This document shows, piece by piece, positions 45,399 through 54,257 of a DNA stretch of 64,000 nt. Under the pieces are notes generated by a model. That model made no database searches. It had not been told where the DNA came from and saw only the letters and a program-made list of their open reading frames with translations. Positions within the stretch are counted from its first letter, which is position 1. Each line of letters starts with the position of its first letter. This DNA comes from an uncultured Saprospiraceae bacterium. GTDB taxonomy: Bacteria > Bacteroidota > Bacteroidia > Chitinophagales > Saprospiraceae. The translations under genes were made by a program, and so were the position numbers. The stretch covers positions 19,471-83,470 of the forward strand of contig CALDTZ010000016.1 of assembly GCA_937924805.1 (NCBI GenBank). Direction: 5' to 3'.

Positions 45399-47648
45399 CT
45401 AATTTATCAAGGTCACTTTACCTTTCCCTTTATTTATAACATTTCTTGCACCTGTAAATGAATATGTGTAAAGGTAAACCCCATTTGGCAAATAATCGCC
45501 TTGATTATTTTTTCGTCCATCCCAACCATTTTCTGGGTCATTCGTTTTAAAAACAACTTCACCCCATCTATTCCAAATTAGCATTTCATATTTTTGCAAT
45601 CCATCAATTCTCCCTTTTCCTTTAAAAGTTTCATTTTTTCCGTCAAAATTTGGAGTAAAAGCATTTGGAAAAAAATAAGAATTTAGCGGCTCTACATCAA
45701 GTGTTTGAATTAATGTATCGGTACATCCACTCTCATGAAAAGCAACAAGTTGAATTGAATATTGGCCAGTATCTTGAAAGGTAATAATTGGGCTTTGTAA
45801 TTGTGAAAAACCTGCTGATCCAAAACTCCATTGTCGAGAAACAGCGTCAAAGGATTCATCAAAAAATTGAACCGTTTTATCGTAAGAATTTAATTCTTCT
45901 GGCGTAAAATAAAATGAAGCTTCAGGCCCATCCTTAACTTCTATCCAATTCGGATATTCTGCGATCGTTTCACAACCAAATGCAGAAATAATTTTTAAAC
46001 TTATAGAATATGTTCCAGGTACTTGAAATTCGTGAACAGGACTATAATCCGTTGAACTTGTTCCATCACCAAAAGTCCATAAAATATTGAAGGTAGAATC
46101 AAATGGTGAGCTTAAATTATCAAATGTAATATTCGCAGGTGCACAACCAACAAATGCATTTGGCTCTACTACTAAGGAGGTCGGAACAGGATAATATTCT
46201 ACGATTTTCACCATCGTATCCTTACATTCATTATCGTCTGTGACAATTAATCTGGCAATTTTATTACCGGGCAAACTGAATAAGAAGGATGTATTCTGTG
46301 TTTCAGCATCACCTTCTCCAAAGTCCCACTCCCAAGACGTAAAGTCTTGAGCACCAGTAACACTCAAATCAGTAAAACTCACGGGTCCTGCAACACAAGT
46401 GTCATATTTAAATTCAAAATCTGCATCTATGTCTGGATAGACTCCTACATTAAAGTAAGCTGTATCCGAACATCCAAGTCCTTTATTTAAGATCATCGTA
46501 CCTGAATATTGTCCTATACCTGGAAATTCAAAGGTCGCGTCCCTCGTCGTAATCGTATCAAATACACCATTAATATCAAAGACCCATTCATAGGTTGCAA
46601 TTGAAGACTCTTGAGTACTTAAATTTTCAAAAAACACAGTATTTGATCCACAGGATTGAATGAAAAAATTTGATTGACTGATATTTGCTGTTGCTTCAAT
46701 ATCGGCAAAAACGAGTGGTGTACATTCCAGAACATTAAATTGAAAATCTCGTCTAATTTCGCCTATTCGAATGCCATCTCTATATTCTTCAGCGCAAACA
46801 CCAACACAAAACTGTCCCAATATATTTGGCACTCCTCTTATTATTCCATCCATCAATCCAATATTTACGAGCGGACTACCATTCATTGGAAACTGTGGAG
46901 AATATAAAGGCGCAATAAAACTTACTTCATCGTAAGGAGGTAAGCAAGTTGCTGGATCAGGTGTTGGTCCAGCACAGCCTCCACCACCGCCTCCATTTCC
47001 ATCTGTACCAGCCGTCAAAGGAGCACAAAATCTATACACAATGGAATCACCTTCCGCATCTACAGCAGTATGATCAATAGACAAATCGATACCTTCACAA
47101 ATGAAAATAGGTGGAAAATTATTCCAACTTGGACTATTGTTGCAACTAATTTGAGCTTCTGGCGAAATTCTAACAGTTAATGCAATCCCTGTTCCACCGG
47201 GATCTGAAATATTATTTATTGTACCATTTCTACAGCATCTAGGGTATCCGACCATATAAGATCGATTTGTTACTGGAAGTGTAACTTGGAAGTTGTAAGT
47301 TCCTGATTCTACTGCAACCGAATTTGTCGGCTCGTCCACACATGGATCATCTACTGGATTTACCATTTCTTCTGCTCCTAAATTAATATTAGGCAAACTA
47401 GAAAAAAATTCCCACCCATTTCCGGATTGAATATATACACCAAAATCAGCTGGGTTATCGAATGGCGCTCCATTTCCAAAAACATCCCGATATAAAGTAC
47501 ATGTGAAATCAAAGGTTACCTCCGAACTATCTAAAGATAACCCAGCACATTCATACGTGATCGTTCCTCCAACTATATGAGCTGCATAAGCGGTATTAAA
47601 ACATATTGAGAACCAAAATATTGAAATTATTATGTAAAACTGCTTCAA
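45399..47648 (-). CDS. PKD-repeat protein with type B T9SS C-terminus, copy 2 (TTG start)
   Basis: 749 aa with the same architecture as its 43082-45355 neighbour: signal peptide (about 1-22, ending AYAAH), Cys-containing N-terminal module (FTCTLYRDV, YPRCCRNG, FICEGIDLSIDHTAVDAEGD), PKD-like domains, and the CHU_C domain (FFPNAFTPNFDGKNETFKG, MLIWNRWGEVVFKTND). Conserved cysteines are in equivalent places. The two copies lie head to tail with 43 bp between them. The start codon is TTG at 47648: it gives a proper signal peptide and no ATG lies before residue 100; a stop precedes it at 47661-47663. A glycine-rich insert near 240 distinguishes it from copy 1. Confidence 0.86.
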   Translation of the reverse strand: MKQFYIIISIFWFSICFNTAYAAHIVGGTITYECAGLSLDSSEVTFDFTCTLYRDVFGNGAPFDNPADFGVYIQSGNGWEFFSSLPNINLGAEEMVNPVDDPCVDEPTNSVAVESGTYNFQVTLPVTNRSYMVGYPRCCRNGTINNISDPGGTGIALTVRISPEAQISCNNSPSWNNFPPIFICEGIDLSIDHTAVDAEGDSIVYRFCAPLTAGTDGNGGGGGGCAGPTPDPATCLPPYDEVSFIAPLYSPQFPMNGSPLVNIGLMDGIIRGVPNILGQFCVGVCAEEYRDGIRIGEIRRDFQFNVLECTPLVFADIEATANISQSNFFIQSCGSNTVFFENLSTQESSIATYEWVFDINGVFDTITTRDATFEFPGIGQYSGTMILNKGLGCSDTAYFNVGVYPDIDADFEFKYDTCVAGPVSFTDLSVTGAQDFTSWEWDFGEGDAETQNTSFLFSLPGNKIARLIVTDDNECKDTMVKIVEYYPVPTSLVVEPNAFVGCAPANITFDNLSSPFDSTFNILWTFGDGTSSTDYSPVHEFQVPGTYSISLKIISAFGCETIAEYPNWIEVKDGPEASFYFTPEELNSYDKTVQFFDESFDAVSRQWSFGSAGFSQLQSPIITFQDTGQYSIQLVAFHESGCTDTLIQTLDVEPLNSYFFPNAFTPNFDGKNETFKGKGRIDGLQKYEMLIWNRWGEVVFKTNDPENGWDGRKNNQGDYLPNGVYLYTYSFTGARNVINKGKGKVTLIN

Positions 47649-47750
47649 TTTTATTTTTAACTAATGATAAAATAATGTTGTTGATTAATAATTTGATCCT
47701 AAATTAAACGTTAAGTGCATTGACTTATTTTTAAAAATCATTTAAAACTA

Positions 47751-47767
47751 AAGATAAAACTTATCTT
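47751..47767. promoter_or_regulatory. 7-bp inverted repeat between divergent genes
   Basis: AAGATAA (47751-47757) and TTATCTT (47761-47767) are separated by 3 nt, between the type B cargo gene and the YrdC-type gene. Each arm resembles a -7 box (TATCTTTA on the minus strand, TATCTTCA on the plus strand), so overlapping divergent promoters are one explanation. Confidence 0.35.
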
Positions 47768-47782
47768 CATTATAAATCATTT

Positions 47783-48361
47783 ATGCAATTAGAATTACTT
47801 GAATTAGAAAATATTAATAAAGCACTTTCAAAAGGTAATACAGTGCTTTTACCAACGGACACAATTTGGGGCTTATCATGTGACGCGCATAATAAAAGTG
47901 CGATAGAAAGGATTTCTGAAATAAAAAAAAGAGCTCCTGAAAAAAAATACATCCTTTTGGTCTCCTCCATTGAGATGTTAAAAACGTACACTAAGAATAT
48001 CCATCCAAGAGTCGAAACTTTATTGTCTTTTCATAAAAAGCCAACAACTTGTATCTATGAAGCTTCTGAAAATGTGCCAAAACATCTAATAAATACGGAC
48101 GGCAGTATTGCTATTCGCTTAGTAACGGACTCATCGCTGCCAATTCTAATTGAAAAATTCGGGCGAGCCATTATTTCAACAAGTGCAAATTTCAACCAAC
48201 AACCTTTTCCAACATGTTTTAACGACATCTCTCAAGAATTTAAAGAAACTGTCGATTATATTGTTTCTGTTTCCGATGCACAAAAAGAATCTAAAATGAC
48301 AAATCCAAGTGTTATTATAAAATACACAAATGAGGGGGAATTAGTCTTTTTGCGAACGTAA
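47783..48361 (+). CDS. tsaC: Sua5/YciO/YrdC-type protein, probable threonylcarbamoyl-AMP synthase
   Basis: 192 aa. The YrdC fold signature is LLPTDTIWGLSCDA (23-36), followed by IKKRAPEKKYILLVSS (50-65), the conserved basic segment that binds ATP or substrate, and AIRLVTDS, ISTSANF. The family makes the threonylcarbamoyl-AMP used for the t6A modification of tRNAs. Absence of the C-terminal Sua5 extension fits TsaC rather than Sua5. The family also contains YciO-like proteins with other roles, so the assignment is probable. The stop overlaps the convergent S41 protease gene by 21 bp. Confidence 0.85.
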   Translation: MQLELLELENINKALSKGNTVLLPTDTIWGLSCDAHNKSAIERISEIKKRAPEKKYILLVSSIEMLKTYTKNIHPRVETLLSFHKKPTTCIYEASENVPKHLINTDGSIAIRLVTDSSLPILIEKFGRAIISTSANFNQQPFPTCFNDISQEFKETVDYIVSVSDAQKESKMTNPSVIIKYTNEGELVFLRT

Positions 48362-49849
48362 AAATGTACTTAAATCTGATTCGATTTTCAATAAATCAAC
48401 CGCATTAATAACGATTGGATCATTTAATAATTGACGCTTCAATTCATTACTATTGCCAAACCACCGTCGATTCAGAATTGATTTTAAATCTTCAAGTGCT
48501 TCATTTTGGCAGTAACTATTTTCAAAAATAAAATCACTCGGCAATTTCAATGATGAAAAATATGATTCAACATCTGTTTCTACTTTCTTAAGACCAAAAC
48601 TATAATGGTACAATTGTTCTAATGAATACCCACAATTCTGACTACTAATATCTGAAACAAGCACATCTGGAATAATATGTGATTGATCATTCAGTGGTCT
48701 TAAGTACTTTTGGCTTTTGAATACTTCTAATGAGTCGCCTAAATTAGTTCCAAATTTAAATTGTATTTTTCGCCCACTAGGAAGATAATAATAAGAGGTT
48801 GTCAAACGCAAACTTCCACCGGACTTAAGCGCAAACTGTTCTTGTACCATCCCTTTCCCATAAGTCGTATCACCCATGACCACTCCTCTATCCCAATCTT
48901 GCATAACACCCGACAATATTTCACTTGCGGAAGCAGAATTTTCGTCAACTAAAACGACAATCTCATCAATATTAAAAAAGGTGTTACCTCTAGATTTGAA
49001 TACTCGTTTTCTAGAATTTTCACCTTCTGTTGATAATAATACAAGGTCTTTTTCATGAAAAAGCTGCTGTAAGATCTGCATAACTTCAGATAGAAATCCA
49101 CCGGGATTTGAGCGAACATCCAAGATCAAATCTAACGATGTTTTCCCTTCAAACAATGATTCGACATATTCCATAAATCGTTCATAACTTTTATTATTAA
49201 AACGACTCAGCTTAATAATTCCTATCGTATCATTTAACAGGAAATGAGCATCATTATCATCATTTTTCAAAGATCTTTTATTTAAGGACACTTCATGTAT
49301 ATTGCCATCGCGTGTTTGAACAGTTAAAAACACAGGATCTTTTCTTAATATCTCTTGCCTAATCTTTTTGAATGTCATTCCTTCATCCAATAGGTTAACA
49401 TCATTAACTTTTAGTAAAGCTTGACCAATCGAAATATTCTTTTGCAAAAGTAAAGAGTCGTCAGATAAATGGGTGATATAAAAAGTATCATTAATTCGAA
49501 ATAATTCTACCCCAACACCTTGTATGCTATCTTCTAACGATTCATTACTCCCAACCATATTTAACGGAGAAATGTAATTTGTATAAGGATCTAATCCATT
49601 TGTTATAGCATAGATCGCATCATCAATTAAGGCTTGCTTTTCTACATTTCTATAAAATTTGCGATCCAATAAATTTAGTACTTCTTCCACGTCCCCAATA
49701 CCATGTGAATAACTTTCACTGGATTGATCGTAGTAGTACAAATCTTTTATATCATTCGATATGACGTACCCTAAGAATACTCCGAAAGCCAAAACAAAGC
49801 CTACAAGCAAAGGCAACCAATAGAGCGTATTGGGTTTTGATTTTTTCAA
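48341..49849 (-). CDS. S41-family C-terminal processing peptidase (TTG start)
   Basis: 502 aa. A membrane anchor (about 12-30) precedes a periplasmic protease with a degenerate N-terminal region (VLNLLDRKFYRNVE), a PDZ domain (about 105-180; LLKVNDVNLLDEGMTF) and the S41 core. The serine/lysine dyad is S307 in ENSASASEIL and K332 in TTYGKGMVQ; the segment LDVRSNPGG (243-251) is also family-specific. It cleaves C-termini of exported proteins. The start is TTG at 49849, because the upstream frame closes with a stop at 49865 and no ATG is near; this gives MKKSKPNTLYWLPLL-like residues. rpoD follows the same strand upstream, 31 bp away. Confidence 0.9.
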   Translation of the reverse strand: MKKSKPNTLYWLPLLVGFVLAFGVFLGYVISNDIKDLYYYDQSSESYSHGIGDVEEVLNLLDRKFYRNVEKQALIDDAIYAITNGLDPYTNYISPLNMVGSNESLEDSIQGVGVELFRINDTFYITHLSDDSLLLQKNISIGQALLKVNDVNLLDEGMTFKKIRQEILRKDPVFLTVQTRDGNIHEVSLNKRSLKNDDNDAHFLLNDTIGIIKLSRFNNKSYERFMEYVESLFEGKTSLDLILDVRSNPGGFLSEVMQILQQLFHEKDLVLLSTEGENSRKRVFKSRGNTFFNIDEIVVLVDENSASASEILSGVMQDWDRGVVMGDTTYGKGMVQEQFALKSGGSLRLTTSYYYLPSGRKIQFKFGTNLGDSLEVFKSQKYLRPLNDQSHIIPDVLVSDISSQNCGYSLEQLYHYSFGLKKVETDVESYFSSLKLPSDFIFENSYCQNEALEDLKSILNRRWFGNSNELKRQLLNDPIVINAVDLLKIESDLSTFLRSQKD

Positions 49850-49880
49850 CGTATGTGTATTACCTTAAATGGAAAATAGG

Positions 49881-50753
49881 TTAGCTTTCGCCTAAATAAT
49901 GTTTCAATAATTTACTTCTTGAAGCTGACCTCAACTTATTGATCGCTTTATCTTTAATCTGCCTTACTCTTTCTCTTGTAAGTCCAAATTTTTCGCCAAT
50001 ATCCTCTAGTGACATAGGATGTTCTACACCAATTCCAAAGTACAATTTTATAACATCCATTTGACGTTCCGACAACGTATTTAAAGATCGTTCAATTTCT
50101 CTTCTGAGCGACTCCATGTATTCCAACTTCGAGTCTGTTTTAGAAATATTGCCATTCTCTAAAATATCCAATAACGAATTATCTTCCCCATCAACAAAAG
50201 GCGCATCCATAGATACATGACGACTTGCAACACCAAGTGTTGTTTCAACTTCCTCTGTTGAGATCTCTAAAATTTCCGCCAATTCTTCTGGAGAAGGCTC
50301 TCGCTCATATTCTTGTTCAAGTTCTGAGAATGCTCTATTAATTTTGTTTAAAGATCCAACTTTATTCAATGGTAATCTTACAATTCTTGATTGTTCTGCA
50401 AGTGCCTGCAAGATAGATTGACGAATCCACCATACGGCATATGAGATAAATTTAAATCCTCTAGTTTCATCAAATCTTTGAGCAGCTTTGATCAAACCAA
50501 GATTTCCTTCATTTATTAAATCACTCAAGGATAACCCTTGATTTTGATATTGTTTTGCTACAGATACGACAAATCTTAAGTTAGCTTTTGTTAATCGTTC
50601 TAGTGCTTCTTGATCTCCTTGCTTAATCTTCTGGGCTAAGGTTACTTCCTCATCTGGAGTTAACAAATCTACCTTTCCAATTTCCTGTAAATACTTCTCA
50701 AGCGACTGACTCTCACGATTCGTTATAGACTTCGTGATTTTTAATTGTCTCAT
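49881..50753 (-). CDS. rpoD: RNA polymerase primary sigma factor (RpoD/SigA), short Bacteroidota form
   Basis: 290 aa from the ATG at 50753 ([22 protein letters not shown]). Regions 1.2 ([17 protein letters not shown]), 2 ([33 protein letters not shown]), 3 ([10 protein letters not shown]) and 4 ([28 protein letters not shown]) are complete, and the long region 1.1 and non-conserved insert of Proteobacteria are absent, as usual for this phylum. It directs transcription from TAnnTTTG promoters, several of which are seen in this window. A second ATG two codons upstream is possible. A TAATTTTG box precedes the gene. Confidence 0.97.
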   Translation of the reverse strand: MRQLKITKSITNRESQSLEKYLQEIGKVDLLTPDEEVTLAQKIKQGDQEALERLTKANLRFVVSVAKQYQNQGLSLSDLINEGNLGLIKAAQRFDETRGFKFISYAVWWIRQSILQALAEQSRIVRLPLNKVGSLNKINRAFSELEQEYEREPSPEELAEILEISTEEVETTLGVASRHVSMDAPFVDGEDNSLLDILENGNISKTDSKLEYMESLRREIERSLNTLSERQMDVIKLYFGIGVEHPMSLEDIGEKFGLTRERVRQIKDKAINKLRSASRSKLLKHYLGES

Positions 50754-50793
50754 TCCCATATTATCAAAAGGGTTTTGTTATTTAAGTGAAATG

Positions 50794-50801
50794 CAAAATT
50801 A
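50794..50801 (-). promoter_or_regulatory. -7 promoter box (TAATTTTG) of rpoD
   Basis: Exact TAnnTTTG match on the minus strand about 40 bp before the rpoD ATG; a TTTG lies 22 bp further upstream (50824-50827) and may serve as -33. Confidence 0.5.
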
Positions 50802-50984
50802 CTTTAAAAAATACATCTTTGCACAAATAGTTCGCAAATTTAGCATAATAGATACAATAGTCTTTGAATAAATAAAGTTCATTTTTCTAAAAAAATCAAA
50901 AAAATAGTTTTATTTGCGATATCATGTTGGAAGTATAGATTTATTTAATTACATTTCAGCGAATTACATAAAAGAAAAAATATA

Positions 50985-51362
50985 ATGCGAAGAGTACCCC
51001 TTGAGTTAGAATTTATTTTCAGAGCCTCACCAGCCATTGTTTACAAATTTCTCACTACACCTGAATGTATCGTTCGATGGTTTTGTGATGAATGTGACAT
51101 CACTGGAGACGAGTATGTTTTCCAATGGGATGGTGAAGAAGAGATTGCTAACTTAGTCGATGATATAGAAGAAGAAAGGCTAAAATTCAAATGGCAAGAA
51201 GAAGATGAAACAGAACATCTTGAATTCAGAATGTATAAAAATGAGGTAACTAATGAGACAATATTAGAACTTACCGATTATTGTGATGAAGGAGATGAAG
51301 AAACCACAGCCGATTTATGGAAAAGTCAAATGGAGCAACTTAAAATCTCTATGGGCGGTTAA
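50985..51362 (+). CDS. START-like (SRPBCC) domain protein
   Basis: 125 aa, cytoplasmic and strongly acidic. The helix-grip pattern of the START/AHSA1-like superfamily is visible: LELEFIFRASPAIVYKFLTT at the N-terminus, PECIVRWFCDECD, VFQWDGEEEIANLVD, and the C-terminal helix LWKSQMEQLKISMGG. In Bacteroidota this short family is described only as START-like; neither ligand nor partner is known. Divergent from rpoD and 26 bp upstream of glmM, so it is probably cotranscribed with glmM and the following genes. Confidence 0.8.
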   Translation: MRRVPLELEFIFRASPAIVYKFLTTPECIVRWFCDECDITGDEYVFQWDGEEEIANLVDDIEEERLKFKWQEEDETEHLEFRMYKNEVTNETILELTDYCDEGDEETTADLWKSQMEQLKISMGG

Positions 51363-51388
51363 ATTTATTTCACATAATAATTTGAATT

Positions 51389-52768
51389 TTGACGTTAAAA
51401 AAATCAATTTCAGGAATTAGAGGCACGATTGGTGGTGAAATTGGAACAAATCTAACCCCTATCGATATTGTAGAATGCACAGCGGGCTTCGGTACATTCT
51501 TAAAAAATTCATTTGATAATGTAACGGTTGTTGTTGGAAAAGATGGTCGTATTTCGGGAGATCTAGTCTCGACCTTAGCTATTCAGACGCTAATCAGTTT
51601 GGGGATCAATGTTATTGACCTCGGATATACAACAACACCTACCTTAGAAATGGCCGTTCCCAATTTGAATGCCCAAGGTGGAATAATATTTACTGCATCA
51701 CACAACCCGAAAGAATGGAACGCTTTAAAATTCATCAATCATTTAGGTGAATTTATTTCAGCTGAAGGTGGTAAAGAAGTTATTAAAATTATTGAATCGG
51801 GATCTTTAGTTTTTTCTCCAGTCGATGAATTGGGAACTTTGGTACTTAACAATGAGGCATTAGCGCACCACATCGAAAAAATCTTGCAATTACGTTTTAT
51901 CAATCAAGAAAAAATAAAAAATAAAAAGTATAAAATTGTTGTTGACTGTATTAATTCTACCGGAGCAATTGCCATTCCAGCTTTGCTCGATAAGCTGAAT
52001 TGTGAGTACATATTAATAAATGAAAAAATCACGGGTGAATTTGCTCATAACCCAGAACCACTGCCTGCTCATTTAATGGAATTATTTGAAAAAGTGAAAG
52101 AGCATAATGCTGACATTGGAATTGTCGTTGACCCTGATGTTGACAGATTGGCCTTTGTGGATGAAAATGGTATTTTTTTTGGTGAAGAATACACACTTGT
52201 AGCATGTGCAGATCACGTTCTCACACACTCAGTTGGTAATACTGTTTCAAATTTATCGAGCACTCGTGCACTTCGAGATATTACGATTAAGCTTGGAGGA
52301 ACTTACACTGCTTCTGCTGTCGGCGAAGTAAATGTTGTAAATCAAATGAAAGCAACAAATGCTATTATTGGAGGTGAAGGCAATGGAGGAATCATTTTAC
52401 CTGAATTACATTATGGTAGAGATGCATTGGTTGGAATTGCACTGACGCTAAGCCTACTTGCAGAGAGAAATACAAGTCTTAGTGCATTAAAAAAATCATA
52501 CGCCTCCTATACAATATCAAAAAATAAAATCCAACTATCCAAAGATCTTGATGTAACTAAAATAATAAGCTATCTTCAAGAAAAATATGCTTCAGAGCAA
52601 CTTAATACCATTGATGGTTTAAAAATAGATTTCGCAGATGGTTGGGTTCATTTAAGAGAATCGAATACTGAACCGATTATTCGAGTTTATTCTGAAGCAA
52701 AAAACGAACAAACTGCCAATTTATTAGCGTCGAAAATCATAGAGGATGTTAAAAGTATCAAAGGATAA
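51389..52768 (+). CDS. glmM: Phosphoglucosamine mutase / phosphohexomutase (TTG start)
   Basis: 459 aa. Interconverts glucosamine-6-phosphate and glucosamine-1-phosphate for UDP-GlcNAc and cell-wall synthesis. The phosphoserine is S104 in IFTASHNPKEWNALKF; the metal loop is VVDPDVDRLAFVDENG; the sugar-binding loop is GGEGNGGIILPE; and the phosphate-binding loop is RESNTEPIIRVYSE. The N-terminus SISGIRGTIGGE matches the family, and only a TTG (51389) is available for it. Some family members act on mannose or glucose phosphates; GlmM is the usual function in this phylum. The stop overlaps the next gene by 23 bp. Confidence 0.92.
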   Translation: MTLKKSISGIRGTIGGEIGTNLTPIDIVECTAGFGTFLKNSFDNVTVVVGKDGRISGDLVSTLAIQTLISLGINVIDLGYTTTPTLEMAVPNLNAQGGIIFTASHNPKEWNALKFINHLGEFISAEGGKEVIKIIESGSLVFSPVDELGTLVLNNEALAHHIEKILQLRFINQEKIKNKKYKIVVDCINSTGAIAIPALLDKLNCEYILINEKITGEFAHNPEPLPAHLMELFEKVKEHNADIGIVVDPDVDRLAFVDENGIFFGEEYTLVACADHVLTHSVGNTVSNLSSTRALRDITIKLGGTYTASAVGEVNVVNQMKATNAIIGGEGNGGIILPELHYGRDALVGIALTLSLLAERNTSLSALKKSYASYTISKNKIQLSKDLDVTKIISYLQEKYASEQLNTIDGLKIDFADGWVHLRESNTEPIIRVYSEAKNEQTANLLASKIIEDVKSIKG

Positions 52769-54257
52769 AAGCAAAGTAATTGAATCTACACTAGAGGACT
52801 ATTTCAAGCCTTTTAGAGATCAAATAATCGGTAACAATCAATCATTCATTTCACCTTATGGTCCAAAACAAATCGTCTATGCAGATTGGACAGCTAGTGG
52901 ACGAATGTACAAACCGATTGAAGACATTTTAACAAATGATATTTATCCCTTTGTAGGAAATACACATACTGAAACAACCGTTACTGGCTGTACAATGACA
53001 TTAGCCTACCATAAGGCTAAACAAATAATAAAGCACCATGTGAATGCATCCGAAAATGATGCGTTGATTTCTGCTAATAGTGGAATGACTGGTGTTGTTA
53101 ATAAATTTCAACGAATCTTAGGTCTGAGAATTCATGAAGAATATAAAGCCAAAATAAAAATTGAAGATCAAGATAAACCTATTGTTTTCGTTACACACAT
53201 GGAACATCATTCTAATCAGACCTCATGGCTAGAAACAATTGCTGATGTGGAAATTATAGAAGCATGTCCAAAAGGTTTAGTAAATCTCGACAATTTAAAA
53301 TCTCTCCTAAAAAAATACGAACATAAAAAGACTAAAATTGCTGCTATCACTTCCTGTTCAAATGTAACTGGAATAAAAAGTCCATACCATGAAATAGCAA
53401 AAATAATGCACGAATCTAATGGATTATGCTTTGTTGATTTTGCATGTTCAGCACCATATATCGATATTGATATGCATCCAAAAGATAATGAAATGGGCTA
53501 TTTAGATGCCATTTTCTTTTCGCCACATAAATTTCTTGGTGGTCCTTCTGGAACGGGTATTTTGCTCTTTAATAAAAAACTATACACGAATAAAATTCCT
53601 GATAATCCAGGTGGAGGGACTGTAGACTGGACGAACCCTTGGGGTGAACACAAATATTTTGACGCAATCGAAGCGCGTGAAGACGGAGGTACTCCCGCCT
53701 TTTTACAGACCATTAGAGTAGGCCTAGCTGTTCAACTTAAAGAAAAAATGGGTGTTCAAAATATATTGGCACGTGAAAAAGAAATGGGAAAAAAAGTAAT
53801 GCCTAGGTTACGAAATATTCCATCTGTAAATCTTCTAGCTGAAGACGTAAATGAACGCCTGTGTGTTTTTTCATTTTACATCGACAATTTACATTACAAT
53901 TTAGGAGTGAAAATTTTAAATGACAGGTTTGGTATTCAAGTCCGGGGAGGTTGTTCCTGTGCCGGGACATATGGGCACTATTTGCTTAGTGTAAGCCATG
54001 ACCATTCGAATAAAATAACACAAGAGATTTCTTGTGGAATCTTAACTTCAAAGCCTGGTTGGATAAGACTTTCATTGCATCCAACGATGACCGATTCAGA
54101 AATTGATTACATCTTAGATTCAATTGAAAGCTTAGCTAAAAACCATGTTGAATGGGCTGCTGATTATCGATATGAAGAGCAGATTAATGAATTTATTAAT
54201 AATTTCGAATATCGAGATGAATCCTTTATTGTTAAAGATTGGTTTAGTAAAATATGA
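52746..54257 (+). CDS. Class V aminotransferase-fold PLP enzyme, long form
   Basis: 503 aa cytoplasmic. The PLP lysine is K262 in FFSPHKFLGGPSGTG; the N-terminal substrate region is YADWTASGRMYKPIED, and the central part has THMEHHSNQTSWLETI and CSNVTGIKSPYHEIAKIM. C-terminal cysteines C403 and C405 in RGGCSCAGTYGHYLL lie where cysteine desulfurases carry the sulfur-accepting cysteine. It belongs to a group annotated as class V aminotransferase or selenocysteine lyase-like, of unknown substrate. About 100 residues longer than IscS. It overlaps glmM by 23 bp and the next class V gene by 4 bp, so it is part of a tight run. Confidence 0.87.
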   Translation: MLKVSKDKSKVIESTLEDYFKPFRDQIIGNNQSFISPYGPKQIVYADWTASGRMYKPIEDILTNDIYPFVGNTHTETTVTGCTMTLAYHKAKQIIKHHVNASENDALISANSGMTGVVNKFQRILGLRIHEEYKAKIKIEDQDKPIVFVTHMEHHSNQTSWLETIADVEIIEACPKGLVNLDNLKSLLKKYEHKKTKIAAITSCSNVTGIKSPYHEIAKIMHESNGLCFVDFACSAPYIDIDMHPKDNEMGYLDAIFFSPHKFLGGPSGTGILLFNKKLYTNKIPDNPGGGTVDWTNPWGEHKYFDAIEAREDGGTPAFLQTIRVGLAVQLKEKMGVQNILAREKEMGKKVMPRLRNIPSVNLLAEDVNERLCVFSFYIDNLHYNLGVKILNDRFGIQVRGGCSCAGTYGHYLLSVSHDHSNKITQEISCGILTSKPGWIRLSLHPTMTDSEIDYILDSIESLAKNHVEWAADYRYEEQINEFINNFEYRDESFIVKDWFSKI

